From: an uncultured Collinsella sp.
GTDB lineage: Bacteria > Actinomycetota > Coriobacteriia > Coriobacteriales > Coriobacteriaceae
DNA: 40,788 bases
NCBI GenBank assembly: GCA_937896835.1
Contig: CALBOJ010000129.1
Span: 1-40,788, forward strand
Direction: 5' to 3'
The first letter of the stretch is position 1. Each line of letters starts with the position of its first letter. The notes beneath the pieces are model-generated. The model ran no database searches. It had not been told where the DNA came from and saw only the letters and a program-made list of their open reading frames with translations. The position numbers and the translations under genes were made by a program. Shown here piece by piece: positions 9,062 to 19,686 of the stretch.

Positions 9062-10432
9062 CTACGCCACACCGTCGCGGGCCAGCTCCTCAGCCAGCGC
9101 TTCGGCAGGCATGGCCATAATCGCGTCGAGCTCGGCGTCCACCTCGGGAATACGCTTCACCTTGAGCTTGCGTACCAGATCACCGCGACACATCACATGT
9201 ATCGGCTCACGCAGAGCGCACAGGTCATCGAGCGGATTCTTGCGCGTTACCAAGATATCGGCAGCCTTGCCGCACTCGATCGTGCCGGTCTCGCCGCCCA
9301 GACCCAACAGCTCGGCATTGACCTGTGTAGCCGTATGCAGCGCGAAGGCGTTGCTCACGCCGACATACTTGGCAAAATAGGCCACCTCACGCCACATGTC
9401 GTACTGCGTCACGAACGGGCAGCTCGAGTCCGTGCCAAGGCCCACCTTAACGTCAGCTTCCAGTGCGGCACGGGCGCTCTCAATAATGCCCGAGCACACG
9501 ATGTCGCCGTTCTTCTTTTGCGTGTCAGTCGAATGAGTCTTATCCGGGTCGAGCAACACAAACGGCAGCGCCGGGCTGATAGTGCAGGTAACGCTGGGCG
9601 CACGTCCCTCGAGCTGCGTGCCCGCGGCGCCACGGTACAGCTCCAGGATCTCGGGCGTCATCGGGGCACCGTGCTCGATCGTGTCGACCCCGGCCTCAAG
9701 CGCGGCCTTCACGCCCTCGGTGCTCTCGACATGAGCCATAACCGGCAGACCCACCTCGTGCGCCGCCTTGCACGCCGCCGCGGCAACCTCCACCGGCATA
9801 CGCAGCACGCCCGGCTCGCCCACCTCGGTCGCATCGAACACACCGCCCGTTACGAACAGCTTAATGACGTCGGCGCCGCGCGCATACAGGTCTCGCACCT
9901 GCTCGGCTGCCTCGACGGGGCTGTTGGCCACCTGGGCGAACAAGCCCGCACCATGGCCGCCCGGCACCGTGACGCCCGTTCCCGGCGCTACCAGACGCGG
10001 ACCCTGATACTTACCGGCGTCGATAGCGTCGCGCACGGCGATGTCGGCAAACAGCGGGTCGCCCGCGCCGCGCACCGTGGTCACGCCGCTTGCCAGCTGC
10101 TGCTGGGCACTGCCCTTGAGGATGCGGCGGACGATGGCACGCCCCACGGGATTATCGAGCTTCTTCATCAGCGCTCCCGCATCGCCGGCCGAGACAGGCT
10201 TGCCCGAGCCGCACAGGTGCACGTGCATATTGATGAGACCGGGCATGAGATACGCACCGCCCAGGTCGATAACCTCGGCACCCGCGGGCGCCTGCGCCAC
10301 AGCACTCGGCCCCATCCAGGTGATGACGCCGCGCTCAACAGTCACGGCCATATCGGGTTGCGGCTCCATATGCTCCGAACCATCCAGAATGGTCGCATTG
10401 ATAAACAACGTGGAACGATCGGCAGATGCCAT
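9062..10432 (-). CDS. Metal-dependent amidohydrolase (imidazolonepropionase/prolidase-like)
   Basis: A 456-residue enzyme of the amidohydrolase superfamily, probably a cytoplasmic hydrolase of a cyclic amide or Xaa-Pro type dipeptide. The binuclear metal site is complete: HxH at His70 and His72 (MHVHLCGSG), Lys191 (VIKLFVTGG, likely carboxylated), His234 (MAHVES), His254 (IEHGAPMT) and Asp335 (GLGTDSSCP). ATG at 10432 is chosen because AGGAG lies 6 nt upstream. It appears monocistronic. The substrate cannot be read from the sequence. Confidence 0.88.
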   Translation of the reverse strand: MASADRSTLFINATILDGSEHMEPQPDMAVTVERGVITWMGPSAVAQAPAGAEVIDLGGAYLMPGLINMHVHLCGSGKPVSAGDAGALMKKLDNPVGRAIVRRILKGSAQQQLASGVTTVRGAGDPLFADIAVRDAIDAGKYQGPRLVAPGTGVTVPGGHGAGLFAQVANSPVEAAEQVRDLYARGADVIKLFVTGGVFDATEVGEPGVLRMPVEVAAAACKAAHEVGLPVMAHVESTEGVKAALEAGVDTIEHGAPMTPEILELYRGAAGTQLEGRAPSVTCTISPALPFVLLDPDKTHSTDTQKKNGDIVCSGIIESARAALEADVKVGLGTDSSCPFVTQYDMWREVAYFAKYVGVSNAFALHTATQVNAELLGLGGETGTIECGKAADILVTRKNPLDDLCALREPIHVMCRGDLVRKLKVKRIPEVDAELDAIMAMPAEALAEELARDGVA

Positions 10433-10581
10433 ATCGAGCTCCTCCCTCACGATTAACTTGAACATTTGTCCATTATCACCTAATGCAGCGACCTAAAGTC
10501 GAGCATATCGGTTAACGGAGGGAAGAGGGGATGTGGGGGACGGAATACGTTGCAGCCCCACCCCAGCAACATCAGGGGAAT

Positions 10582-10638
10582 GTCTCGATCTGTAACAGGT
10601 ACAGGGTTATTGGGCCCCTTGATGTTACAGATCGAGAC
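10582..10638. repeat. 57-bp hairpin element 3 (pair 2)
   Basis: Arms GTCTCGATCTGTAACA and TGTTACAGATCGAGAC are perfectly complementary over 16 bp. It lies upstream of the amidohydrolase gene and is followed by TTCGG, as are elements 5 and 7. Confidence 0.92.
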
Positions 10639-10662
10639 ATTCGGTCGACGTTTCACCGGTTT

Positions 10663-10719
10663 GTCTCGATCTGTAACAATTACGAACTCAAACAACTTCT
10701 AAACGTTACAGATCGAGAC
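10663..10719. repeat. 57-bp hairpin element 4 (pair 2)
   Basis: Arms GTCTCGATCTGTAAC and GTTACAGATCGAGAC; the centre resembles elements 1 and 6. It starts 81 bp after element 3 and ends 8 bp short of the stop codon of the AbiEi-like gene. Confidence 0.92.
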
Positions 10720-10727
10720 AAAACCTC

Positions 10728-11798
10728 TCAGCGCCCATACCACTGGCGTCTCCACTCCTCAGCCAATTCAGCCTGCCGAGGAATACCCGCCAACCTCATT
10801 TTCCCGACCAACTTCCCCGGGTCTTTGAGTTCGTTAAACGTAAACCGAAGCACCTTATGCCCGAGCATTGTCAGATGAGATTCCCGCTGACGCTCTGCCA
10901 CGAATGGGTCGACCGACTCCCGGCCCTCACCGTTCTGCAAGGTGTACTTCCCCTTTCCGTCGAGCTCGCCGATGACACACGTCCCGTCCTCGAGCCGCCA
11001 AAAATAGTCGACGCGAAACACCTGGCTCGGATCGAGCGGGTCGCGAAACTCCGCCTGCAGCTCCGGAACCGGAAAGCCGTACGCAATAAAGAACGCTCGG
11101 AACCGAGACTCGCCGCCGTTTTCGGACAGCCCGTCCGCATACGATGCAATCGCCTGTGCCCTGCGATACCCTCGCCTGCCCTCGCAATCGGCGCGGAGGC
11201 GCTCGCACAAATCCCCACGTGATACGCCCTTCGCCCGCAATGCAGAATCGGCGATCGCCAGACCATACGAAAACGGCGCACGCAGCAGACAATCCTCCAC
11301 CGTGCGCCAAAACGACGTCACCCGCACGCCGTCGACGCGCTCAAGCGCTCCCGCCATCTGAGGACGCAACAACCTGCACCCGCTGCTCAACGTCACCGAA
11401 CAACCCGTCTTAACAAGAAAACGCGGCCCGAGCAGATCATTCGGCACCTCCAGGCCCCACAAAAGTGCCGCGTCATAACCCCAAAACGCCCAATCGGGAT
11501 GAAATTCCGCAAGCCCTTTGATAGTCCTCAGCGCTCGCTCCGCCGGCGTCAATGCATCCCAATCATGCTGAAAACAGAACAGGTACGGCTCGGGCTCCGC
11601 GATATCGTCGGTTCCAACATGGCGTCGCAGCCACATGAGCTCGGTATTGTCATGCGTTGCGAGCAGCGCACCTTGCTTGGCCGTCTCCGTGAGCCGCGCG
11701 AGCATCCTATTCCGCGCCAACGTGTTGCGAGTCGCATGTTTGTGTTTGAGAACGGTATTAGACACTTTCATCACCACCACGTCAGACAAATGGACCAT
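10728..11798 (-). CDS. AbiEi-like protein with C-terminal PD-(D/E)xK/DUF559-type domain
   Basis: A 356-residue protein of the AbiEi-antitoxin-like type seen widely in Actinobacteria. The N-terminal half looks like the AbiEi wHTH/scaffold region (helical stretch to about 60; WGYDAALLWGL near 106). The C-terminal part has a nuclease-like core: Glu230, Asp264 (FRVDYFW) and GELDGKGK (Glu278, Asp280, Lys282), then HKVLRFT. No AbiEii toxin partner lies next to it. ATG at 11798 is 11 nt after GGAGG; GTG at 11804, at 5 nt, is an equally good start. It ends in TGA, unusual here. Pairs of 57-bp hairpins stand immediately on both sides. Whether it acts as a nuclease is inference. Confidence 0.7.
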   Translation of the reverse strand: MVHLSDVVVMKVSNTVLKHKHATRNTLARNRMLARLTETAKQGALLATHDNTELMWLRRHVGTDDIAEPEPYLFCFQHDWDALTPAERALRTIKGLAEFHPDWAFWGYDAALLWGLEVPNDLLGPRFLVKTGCSVTLSSGCRLLRPQMAGALERVDGVRVTSFWRTVEDCLLRAPFSYGLAIADSALRAKGVSRGDLCERLRADCEGRRGYRRAQAIASYADGLSENGGESRFRAFFIAYGFPVPELQAEFRDPLDPSQVFRVDYFWRLEDGTCVIGELDGKGKYTLQNGEGRESVDPFVAERQRESHLTMLGHKVLRFTFNELKDPGKLVGKMRLAGIPRQAELAEEWRRQWYGR

Positions 11799-11824
11799 CG
11801 TCACCGTTGCCTCCGCTGGCAAAT

Positions 11825-11881
11825 GTCTTGATCTGTAACAGGAAGACAGTCTTTAAGCCTCTAGTTGTTACAGAACAAGAT
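11825..11881. repeat. 57-bp hairpin element 5 (pair 3)
   Basis: Arms GTCTTGATCTGTAACA and TGTTACAGAACAAGAT, more worn than the others but still exactly 57 bp. It ends 10 bp upstream of the GGAGG of the AbiEi-like gene and would lie in its 5' leader. Confidence 0.85.
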
Positions 11882-11904
11882 CTTTCGGCAGCCGCCAACC
11901 TTCC

Positions 11905-11961
11905 GTCTCAATCTGCAACAGTTACGGGCCCAAACAGCCGCCAAACGTTACAGATTGAGAC
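11905..11961. repeat. 57-bp hairpin element 6 (pair 3)
   Basis: Arms GTCTCAATCTGCAAC and GTTACAGATTGAGAC with one mismatch. It starts 80 bp after element 5 and lies 36 bp beyond the stop codon of the gene at 11998-12705. Confidence 0.9.
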
Positions 11962-11997
11962 AAAGTCAGGGCTGTAGGGCGGCACCAGTCACATCCC

Positions 11998-12705
11998 CTA
12001 CTCCCATTCTTGTTCGTAGATGTTGAGGGACTTCACGTAGCGCCCCTGGGCGCCCATGATGTCGCGGACCAGGCGCAAAAAGAAGCTGACGCACGAGGTG
12101 TCAAAGCCGTCCTGCAGATCCTCGGGATGCACCGCACCCGGTCCATCGACCGCCGTGTCACTCAGGCGCGCGATGTCATACAGATAGAGCTGTCCCGCCG
12201 TCAGCCAGACATCGTCGACGCAGGCGAGGCGCACCGCGATCGCGCCGTCGCTCCAATGCTCCTTTTGCACGATATGCGGGTCGTAGACATCAAAGCGACG
12301 GTCGGCGCGCGTATCCTTCAGCGCAACCATGCCGTTCGCAGGATCCTTGTCCAAAATGCCAAAGCGCGAGAAATACTGTGTGTCGCGCACCTGCTCGAGC
12401 CGCTTAAGCGAGGCAGGCGAAAGCGATGCCGGCGGCTCATCAACATACAGCTCGAGCAGCGTCTTGCCATGGCGATAGGGGCGCTCGAAGAGCAGCCAAT
12501 CGGTAAACGCCATGTTGTAGGCCATGATTTCGTTTTGGGAAGGCTCGGTGCGATAGCTGAGCCACGGGTCGACAATAATCTCAAACTGCTCGCGCGCCGG
12601 CTCCAAAAACTGAAACTTCCGCAGCATCCAAAAATGGGCCATGTCGGCAATATCGTTGCCGACGGCTTCGGCCAGATGAGCTCGGTCTAAAACGTGGTCA
12701 GTCAC
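11998..12705 (-). CDS. Hypothetical protein, 235 residues
   Basis: I do not recognise this family. The product is an acidic, soluble-looking protein without signal peptide or membrane segment, rich in aromatic residues (HFWMLRKFQF near 24-33, MAYNMAFTDWLLFERPY near 61-77). The middle resembles a small beta-rich domain (GMVALKDTRADRRFDVYDP, then AIAVRLACVDDVWLTAGQLY). The start is GTG at 12705, with GAGGAGG 5 nt upstream; the nearby ATG is out of frame. Its stop codon is followed by a pair of 57-bp hairpins. The reading frame and ribosome binding site are good evidence that it is a gene; the function is unknown. Confidence 0.75.
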   Translation of the reverse strand: MTDHVLDRAHLAEAVGNDIADMAHFWMLRKFQFLEPAREQFEIIVDPWLSYRTEPSQNEIMAYNMAFTDWLLFERPYRHGKTLLELYVDEPPASLSPASLKRLEQVRDTQYFSRFGILDKDPANGMVALKDTRADRRFDVYDPHIVQKEHWSDGAIAVRLACVDDVWLTAGQLYLYDIARLSDTAVDGPGAVHPEDLQDGFDTSCVSFFLRLVRDIMGAQGRYVKSLNIYEQEWE

Positions 12706-13000
12706 GGCATCCTCCTCAAACTGATGAACCTCAATTTGAGCTTACGAGGAGGGTGGGCAGCCACTGTCAGCACGGACAAAATAGGCCTCCGGCTGCAAAC
12801 CAACTGCTGACCAAACACTTGACGGGATGCTTGACCGAAAATGCGCACCGCAATAAAACCGCAGGTAAACATAGACGGCCAACCCGCCCTTTTGAGCCAT
12901 ATGCCCACAGCCACCACAGAAACAACAGGTGACCACAGCTCAAAAAGACGCCGAATGGACACTCGCGCGTCGACAAACGAACAAATCGGTCGCAAACCTG
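12706..13000. other. Gene-free stretch upstream of the hypothetical gene
   Basis: No supported gene. A minus-strand open frame of 114 codons overlaps the start of the 11998-12705 gene but has no ribosome binding site or family match. Apart from the palindrome at 13001-13097, I see no structure here. Confidence 0.5.
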
Positions 13001-13097
13001 CAAGAAGTGTCCCCGAATGCCGACCCAAAAGGAACGTCCCCAGCATGCCGGCACTTGGGGACGTTCCTTATGTGCCGGCAGTTGGGGACAGCCCTTG
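13001..13097. repeat. 97-bp REPIN-like palindrome
   Basis: The centre is a perfect 14-bp inverted repeat, AAGGAACGTCCCCA (13029-13042) and TGGGGACGTTCCTT (13056-13069). The outer arms continue the match with TGTCCCC/GGGGACA and TGCCG/CGGCA blocks. It is two copies of a REP-like unit facing each other; a single half is at 1037-1085. It starts 25 bp past the gltD stop codon and may also shield the 3' end of that mRNA. Confidence 0.8.
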
Positions 13098-13121
13098 ACG
13101 ATTCAATTGTGAACAGCCGCC

Positions 13122-14603
<1,482 letters not shown>

Positions 14604-14608
14604 GGCAC

Positions 14609-17600
14609 TTACGCCTCCTTCTTGGTCGAAGCAACAGAGCTGGCAGCCACGGACGCAGCACCCGCAGCACCGCCCGCAACATCGAAGCGAGCAACATCCG
14701 CGGCACTCGCCCGACCGGTCACAATGTCAAACGCCAGCTCCTCGGCCTGCTCATGCGTCTTGCCGACGGCCTCGGCGGCGGCGACAATCGCCAGCACGCG
14801 CTCGTACTCGGTCGGAATGACCTTCACAAAGTGCTTGCTCATCGTCTCAAAGCTGTAGAGCAGCTTAATGCCGCGCGGGCTCTGCGTCGCGTCCACGTGC
14901 TCCTGGATGAGCGCACGAATCTGCGCCAGCTCACCGGCCGTCGGGGCTTTAAGCTCAACGCTCTCGTGGTTCACACGGGCATCGAGCGTGCCGTACTGGT
15001 CAAAGACGTAAGCCACGCCGCCCGTCATGCCGGCGGCGAAGTTCTGCCCGACCTCGCCCAGGATGAGCGCCAGACCTCCCGTCATGTACTCGCAGCCATG
15101 GTTGCCGCAGCCCTCGACCACCACCGTGGCACCGGAGTTGCGTACGCCAAAGCGCTGGCCGGCCAGGCCGTTAATGAAGCCGCGGCCACTCGTAGCGCCA
15201 AAGAACGCAACGTTGCCCACGATGATGTTCTCGTCGAACTTGTAGGTCGCATGCGGGTTGGGGCGCACCGACACCTCGCCGCCCGAAAGGCCCTTGCCAA
15301 AGTAGTCGTTGGCGTCGCCGCACACGTTGAGCGTAATGCCGCGCGGCAGGAAGGCGCCAAAGCTCTGACCGGCCGAACCATCGCAATCGATGGTGATGGA
15401 GCCGGCGGGCAGGCCCTCGGGATGCGCCTTGGTCACCGCGTTGCCCAAGATGGTGCCCACGCAGCGGTTGACGTTGGCGATATCGGCGCGAAAGCGAATC
15501 GGACGCAGGTGCGCACGGGCATCGGCCGTATAGGGCACAAACAACGTGGAGTCGAGCGTCTTATCGAGCTCGCTGTCCGCAGCCATCTGGGGCAGGAAGT
15601 GACGGCCGTCGGCGCCCGGGATGTGGGCACCAAACTCACAGGTCGCGCTTGCCAGCACGGGCGACAGATCGAGCAGGTTGGCCTTGCGGTTGCCCGGGAC
15701 CTCGATCTGGCGCAGGCACTCGGGATGGCCGACCATCTCGTCGACGGTGCGGAAGCCCAGGCTCGCCATGACCTCGCGCAGCTGCTCGGCAACAAAGAGC
15801 ATAAAGTGCTCGACGTGCTCTGGCTTGCCGCGGAAGCCGCGACGCAGGCGGCAGTTTTGCGTAGCGATGCCGGCCGGGCAGGTATCCTGCTGGCAGTCGC
15901 GCTGCATGAGGCAGCCCATCGAGATGAGCGGCATGGTCGCAAAGCCAAACTCCTCGGCGCCCAGCAGGCAGGCGACGGCAACATCGGTGCCGTCCATGAG
16001 CTTGCCGTCGGCCTCGAGCACCACGCGCGAGCGCAGGCCGTTTTGCAGCAGCGTCTGCTGGGCCTCGGCAAGGCCAAGCTCCAGCGGCAGACCGGCGTGC
16101 CAGATCGAATCGCGAGCAGCGGCACCCGAGCCGCCATTGTGGCCGCTGACCAAGATCTTGTCGGCAGCGCCCTTGGCCACACCGGTGGCGATGGTGCCGA
16201 CGCCGGCCTCGCTGACCAGCTTGACCGACACGCGTGCGCCGGGGTTGGCGTTCTTAAGGTCAAAGATGAGCTCGGCCAGGTCTTCGATGGAGTAGATGTC
16301 GTGATGCGGCGGAGGCGAGATCAGGCCGATGCCGGGCGTGGACTGACGGACCTCGGCAATCCAGGGGTAGACCTTCTTGCCGGGCAGGTGGCCACCCTCG
16401 CCGGGCTTGGCGCCCTGGGCCATCTTGATCTGAATCTCGAAGGCGCTGCACAGGTAGCGGCTCGTCACGCCAAAGCGCGCACTTGCCACCTGCTTGATCG
16501 CGGAGTTCTTGGAGTCACCGTTGGCCAGCGGGGTCTCGCGACGCGGATCCTCACCGCCCTCGCCGGAGTTGGAACGGCCGTGCAGGCGGTTCATGGCGAT
16601 GGCCATGCACTCGTGTGCTTCCTTGCTGATGGAGCCGTACGACATGGCGCCGGTGTTAAAGCGGCGGACGATGTTGAGCGCGGGCTCGACCTCGTCGAGC
16701 GAAACCGGCGTGCGGCCGCTGGCATCAAAGTCGAGCAAGTCGCGCAGACGCACGGCACGGCCGGTGCGGTGCAGGCGGGCGCTGTACTCCTTAAAGGTGT
16801 CGTAGCTGTCCTCACGGCAGGCGGTCTGCAGCAAGTAGACAGTCTGCGGATCGATGAGGTGATCCTCGCCGCCGAGCGGGCGCCACTTGGTCAGGCCCAG
16901 CGTGGGCAGCTGATCGGGAGCCGGGCTCTTAAGGATAGCGAGCGCGGCGTCGTAGCGCTCGTTTTGCTCGCGCTCAACGTCCTCGACACCCATACCGCCC
17001 ACACGGCCCACCGTGCCGGCAAAGTACGCGTTGACGAACTCCGGCGTAAAGCCCACGGCTTCGAAGATCTGCGCCGAATGGTAGCTCTGCACCGTGGAGA
17101 TACCCATCTTGGACATGATGGAGACGATACCCGCCGTCGCGGCCTTGTTGTAGTTGTCGATGCCCTGCTCGGCCGTCACGTCCAGGTCGCCGCGTGCTGC
17201 CAAGTCGCGGATGCACGCATGCGCATTGTACGGATAGATGCCGCTTGCGGAGTAGCCCACCAGCGCCGCAAAGTCGTGCGGGGACACGGCATCGCCGCAC
17301 TCCACCACGATGTCGGCAAAGGTACGCACGCCAGCGCGAATCAGGTGGTTGTGCACACAGCCCACGGCGAGCAGCGACGGCACGGGCACCTCGCCCGCAG
17401 CGGCACGATCGCTCAGCACCACGATGTTCACGCCGTCGCGGACCGCAGCCTCGACGTCCTCGGCAAGCTGCTTGAGCGCAGCCTGCAGCGCGCCCTCGCC
17501 GGCGTCACGGCGGTAGACGGCACGGAAACGGCGAGTCTTAAAGCCCACGCGGTCGATGGCGCAAATGCGGTCGAACTCCTCCTCGTTGAGCAACGGGCGC

Positions 17601-19306
17601 TCCAAGCGAACCAGCTGGCAGGCCGTACGGGAATCCTCGAGCAGGTTGCCGTGGTTGCCCAGGTAGAGCGTGGTCGAGGTGACCATATGCTCGCGCAGGG
17701 CATCGATCGGCGGGTTCGTGACCTGGGCGAACAGCTGATAGAAGTAGTCGAAGAACGAGCGCGTCTTCTTGGACAGGCAGGCCAGCGGCGCATCGATACC
17801 CATCGAGGCGAGCGGCGCCTTGCCCTGCTGGGCCATGGGACGCACGACCTCGTCGACGTCATCCCAGTGATAGCCGAGCTTGGCCATGCGCACGGCCGAG
17901 GACACCTCGGCATCCTCGGCGGGCGCGGGCGCGGCGGGCTCATCGAGCGCGTCGACGGCCAGCGTCTCCTCGGCAATCCAATCACGGTAGGGCTTTTCCT
18001 TGGCGTAACGGGCGCGCAGCTCGTCGTTGTAGATCACGCGGCCGCGAGCAAAGTCGACCTCGAGCATCTGACCCGGTCCCAAGCAGCCACTCGTCAGGAT
18101 GTTCTCGGGGCGCACCTCGATGGTGCCCACCTCGCTCGCCAGCATAAAGCGGCCGTCGCGCGTCACGTAGTAGCGAGCCGGGCGCAGGCCGTTACGGTCG
18201 AGGGCGGCACCCAGGGTACGGCCATCGGTAAAGGCGATAGCGGCAGGACCGTCCCACGGCTCCATGAGCATGGACTGGTAGGCGTCGTAGGCGCGGCGCT
18301 CCTCACTCAGGCTGTCGTTGTGGTCCCACGGCTCGGGCAGCAACATGGACGCGGCACGCGTGAGCGGACGACCGTTCATGACCAAAAACTCAAGCACGTT
18401 GTCCAAAATCGCGGAGTCGGAGCCCTCGCGGTTGATGATGGGCATCACGCGCTCAAGATCATGCTGCAGCACGGGGCTGTACAGGTTGGGTTCGCGGGCG
18501 CGAATCCAGTTGACGTTGCCCTTGAGAGTGTTGATCTCGCCGTTGTGGATGATAAAGCGGTTGGGGTGCGCGCGCTCCCAGCTGGGCGTGGTGTTGGTGG
18601 AGTAGCGCGAGTGGACGAGCGCAACGGCCGTCTTGACGGCGGCGTCGTTGAGATCGATGAAGAAGCGGCGCATCTGCGTGGCGACGAGCATGCCCTTGTA
18701 CACGATAGTGCGCGAGCTCATGGAGCAGACGTAGAAGATCTTGTCGCGCAGGGCAAACTCGGCGTCGGCCTTCTTCTCGATGGTGCGGCGGCACACATAC
18801 AGACGGCGCTCGAAGGCATCGCCCGCCGGCGTGTCGTCGGGGCGCCCCAGAAAGGCCTGCAGGATGGTAGGCATGCAGGCGCGGGCTGTCTCGCCCAGGT
18901 CATGCGGATCGACCGGCACCTCGCGCCAAAAGAGCAGCGGCACGCCGGCCTCAGCGCAGCCCTCCTCAAACACGCGATGGGCATCCTCTACGCCCCTGTC
19001 GTCCTGTGGGAAGAACAGCATGGCCACGCCATAGTCGCCCTCTGCCGGCAGAATCTGGCCGCACTTTTGAGCCTCTTTACGGAAAAAGTGATGCGGAACC
19101 TGGAACAAGATGCCAGCGCCGTCGCCGGTGTTCTTCTCGAGTCCCGTGCCGCCGCGGTGCTCCAAGTTGACCAGAATGGACAGCGCATCGTCCAGAATCT
19201 GGTGATGGCGCTCGCCGTTGATATCGGCAAGTGCGCCGATGCCACATGCATCGTGGTCGAATTCGGGGCGATAAAGGCCCTGCTGCTGAGCGGAATCTGC
19301 CTGCAT
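14609..19306 (-). CDS. gltB: Glutamate synthase large (alpha) subunit
   Basis: A 1565-residue enzyme that takes ammonia from glutamine and makes glutamate from 2-oxoglutarate. Cys21 (HDACGIGAL) is the glutamine amidotransferase nucleophile, exposed after removal of a 20-residue propeptide. The central and FMN domains follow, with PGEGGHLPGKK and a 3Fe-4S motif, CLMQRDCQQDTC. The C-terminal domain is the Gly-rich beta-helix typical of GltB (near 1290-1450). The length is normal. ATG at 19306 follows GGGAGG at 6 nt. It forms an operon with gltD and is central to nitrogen assimilation. Confidence 0.97.
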   Translation of the reverse strand: MQADSAQQQGLYRPEFDHDACGIGALADINGERHHQILDDALSILVNLEHRGGTGLEKNTGDGAGILFQVPHHFFRKEAQKCGQILPAEGDYGVAMLFFPQDDRGVEDAHRVFEEGCAEAGVPLLFWREVPVDPHDLGETARACMPTILQAFLGRPDDTPAGDAFERRLYVCRRTIEKKADAEFALRDKIFYVCSMSSRTIVYKGMLVATQMRRFFIDLNDAAVKTAVALVHSRYSTNTTPSWERAHPNRFIIHNGEINTLKGNVNWIRAREPNLYSPVLQHDLERVMPIINREGSDSAILDNVLEFLVMNGRPLTRAASMLLPEPWDHNDSLSEERRAYDAYQSMLMEPWDGPAAIAFTDGRTLGAALDRNGLRPARYYVTRDGRFMLASEVGTIEVRPENILTSGCLGPGQMLEVDFARGRVIYNDELRARYAKEKPYRDWIAEETLAVDALDEPAAPAPAEDAEVSSAVRMAKLGYHWDDVDEVVRPMAQQGKAPLASMGIDAPLACLSKKTRSFFDYFYQLFAQVTNPPIDALREHMVTSTTLYLGNHGNLLEDSRTACQLVRLERPLLNEEEFDRICAIDRVGFKTRRFRAVYRRDAGEGALQAALKQLAEDVEAAVRDGVNIVVLSDRAAAGEVPVPSLLAVGCVHNHLIRAGVRTFADIVVECGDAVSPHDFAALVGYSASGIYPYNAHACIRDLAARGDLDVTAEQGIDNYNKAATAGIVSIMSKMGISTVQSYHSAQIFEAVGFTPEFVNAYFAGTVGRVGGMGVEDVEREQNERYDAALAILKSPAPDQLPTLGLTKWRPLGGEDHLIDPQTVYLLQTACREDSYDTFKEYSARLHRTGRAVRLRDLLDFDASGRTPVSLDEVEPALNIVRRFNTGAMSYGSISKEAHECMAIAMNRLHGRSNSGEGGEDPRRETPLANGDSKNSAIKQVASARFGVTSRYLCSAFEIQIKMAQGAKPGEGGHLPGKKVYPWIAEVRQSTPGIGLISPPPHHDIYSIEDLAELIFDLKNANPGARVSVKLVSEAGVGTIATGVAKGAADKILVSGHNGGSGAAARDSIWHAGLPLELGLAEAQQTLLQNGLRSRVVLEADGKLMDGTDVAVACLLGAEEFGFATMPLISMGCLMQRDCQQDTCPAGIATQNCRLRRGFRGKPEHVEHFMLFVAEQLREVMASLGFRTVDEMVGHPECLRQIEVPGNRKANLLDLSPVLASATCEFGAHIPGADGRHFLPQMAADSELDKTLDSTLFVPYTADARAHLRPIRFRADIANVNRCVGTILGNAVTKAHPEGLPAGSITIDCDGSAGQSFGAFLPRGITLNVCGDANDYFGKGLSGGEVSVRPNPHATYKFDENIIVGNVAFFGATSGRGFINGLAGQRFGVRNSGATVVVEGCGNHGCEYMTGGLALILGEVGQNFAAGMTGGVAYVFDQYGTLDARVNHESVELKAPTAGELAQIRALIQEHVDATQSPRGIKLLYSFETMSKHFVKVIPTEYERVLAIVAAAEAVGKTHEQAEELAFDIVTGRASAADVARFDVAGGAAGAASVAASSVASTKKEA

Positions 19307-19490
19307 CGCGATCCTCCCCTAGATATTTAGACAGTCAGTTGACTAGGCATACTAGGAGCATCGCCGGCCCGTTGTGTTTCCCACCCGTTTCGAAACAATC
19401 GCGTAACGCGCGCCCTACGAGTGGACACCGCCGACCTCAAGGGCGACAACATAGGCCCCAAGTTCGGCCTGCAAACTCACCTCTTCAAAC

Positions 19491-19547
19491 GTCTCAATCT
19501 GTAACACCTAGACCCAATTTCCATCCCTAGTTGTTACAGATCAAGAC
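19491..19547. repeat. 57-bp hairpin element 7 (unpaired)
   Basis: Arms GTCTCAATCTGTAACA and TGTTACAGATCAAGAC with a GU-type mismatch. It is the only single copy here. The sequence after it begins ATTTCGGTAACC, like the spacer after elements 3 and 5, so a partner may have been lost. Confidence 0.9.
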
Positions 19548-19605
19548 ATTTCGGTAACCCCCCTTTCACCATCCTATTCAAATACAATAATTTTGTTAGT
19601 CTTGG

Positions 19606-19634
19606 TTAACTTTTGAGCCTAAAACGGGTATCCT
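19606..19634 (+). promoter_or_regulatory. Putative gpmA promoter
   Basis: A -35 TTAACT (19606-19611) and -10 TATCCT (19629-19634) with 17-bp spacing lie about 50 bp before the gpmA start codon. The match is moderate. Confidence 0.4.
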
Positions 19635-19686
19635 TTGCGGCGTCAAACAAACGGCACGCATGCCGTGCCACATTAAGGAGGCCCCT

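Larger units (their letters stand above)
19307..19686. other. Divergent intergenic region gltB / gpmA
   Basis: No gene is seen. The region holds the gltB upstream sequence, the single 57-bp hairpin at 19491-19547 and the likely gpmA promoter at 19606-19634. No clear gltB promoter was found. Confidence 0.6.

Noticed and set aside
12702..13046. Minus-strand open frame of 114 codons upstream of the hypothetical gene
   Set aside because: It overlaps the start of a better supported gene, has no ribosome binding site and runs into a REPIN-like palindrome.
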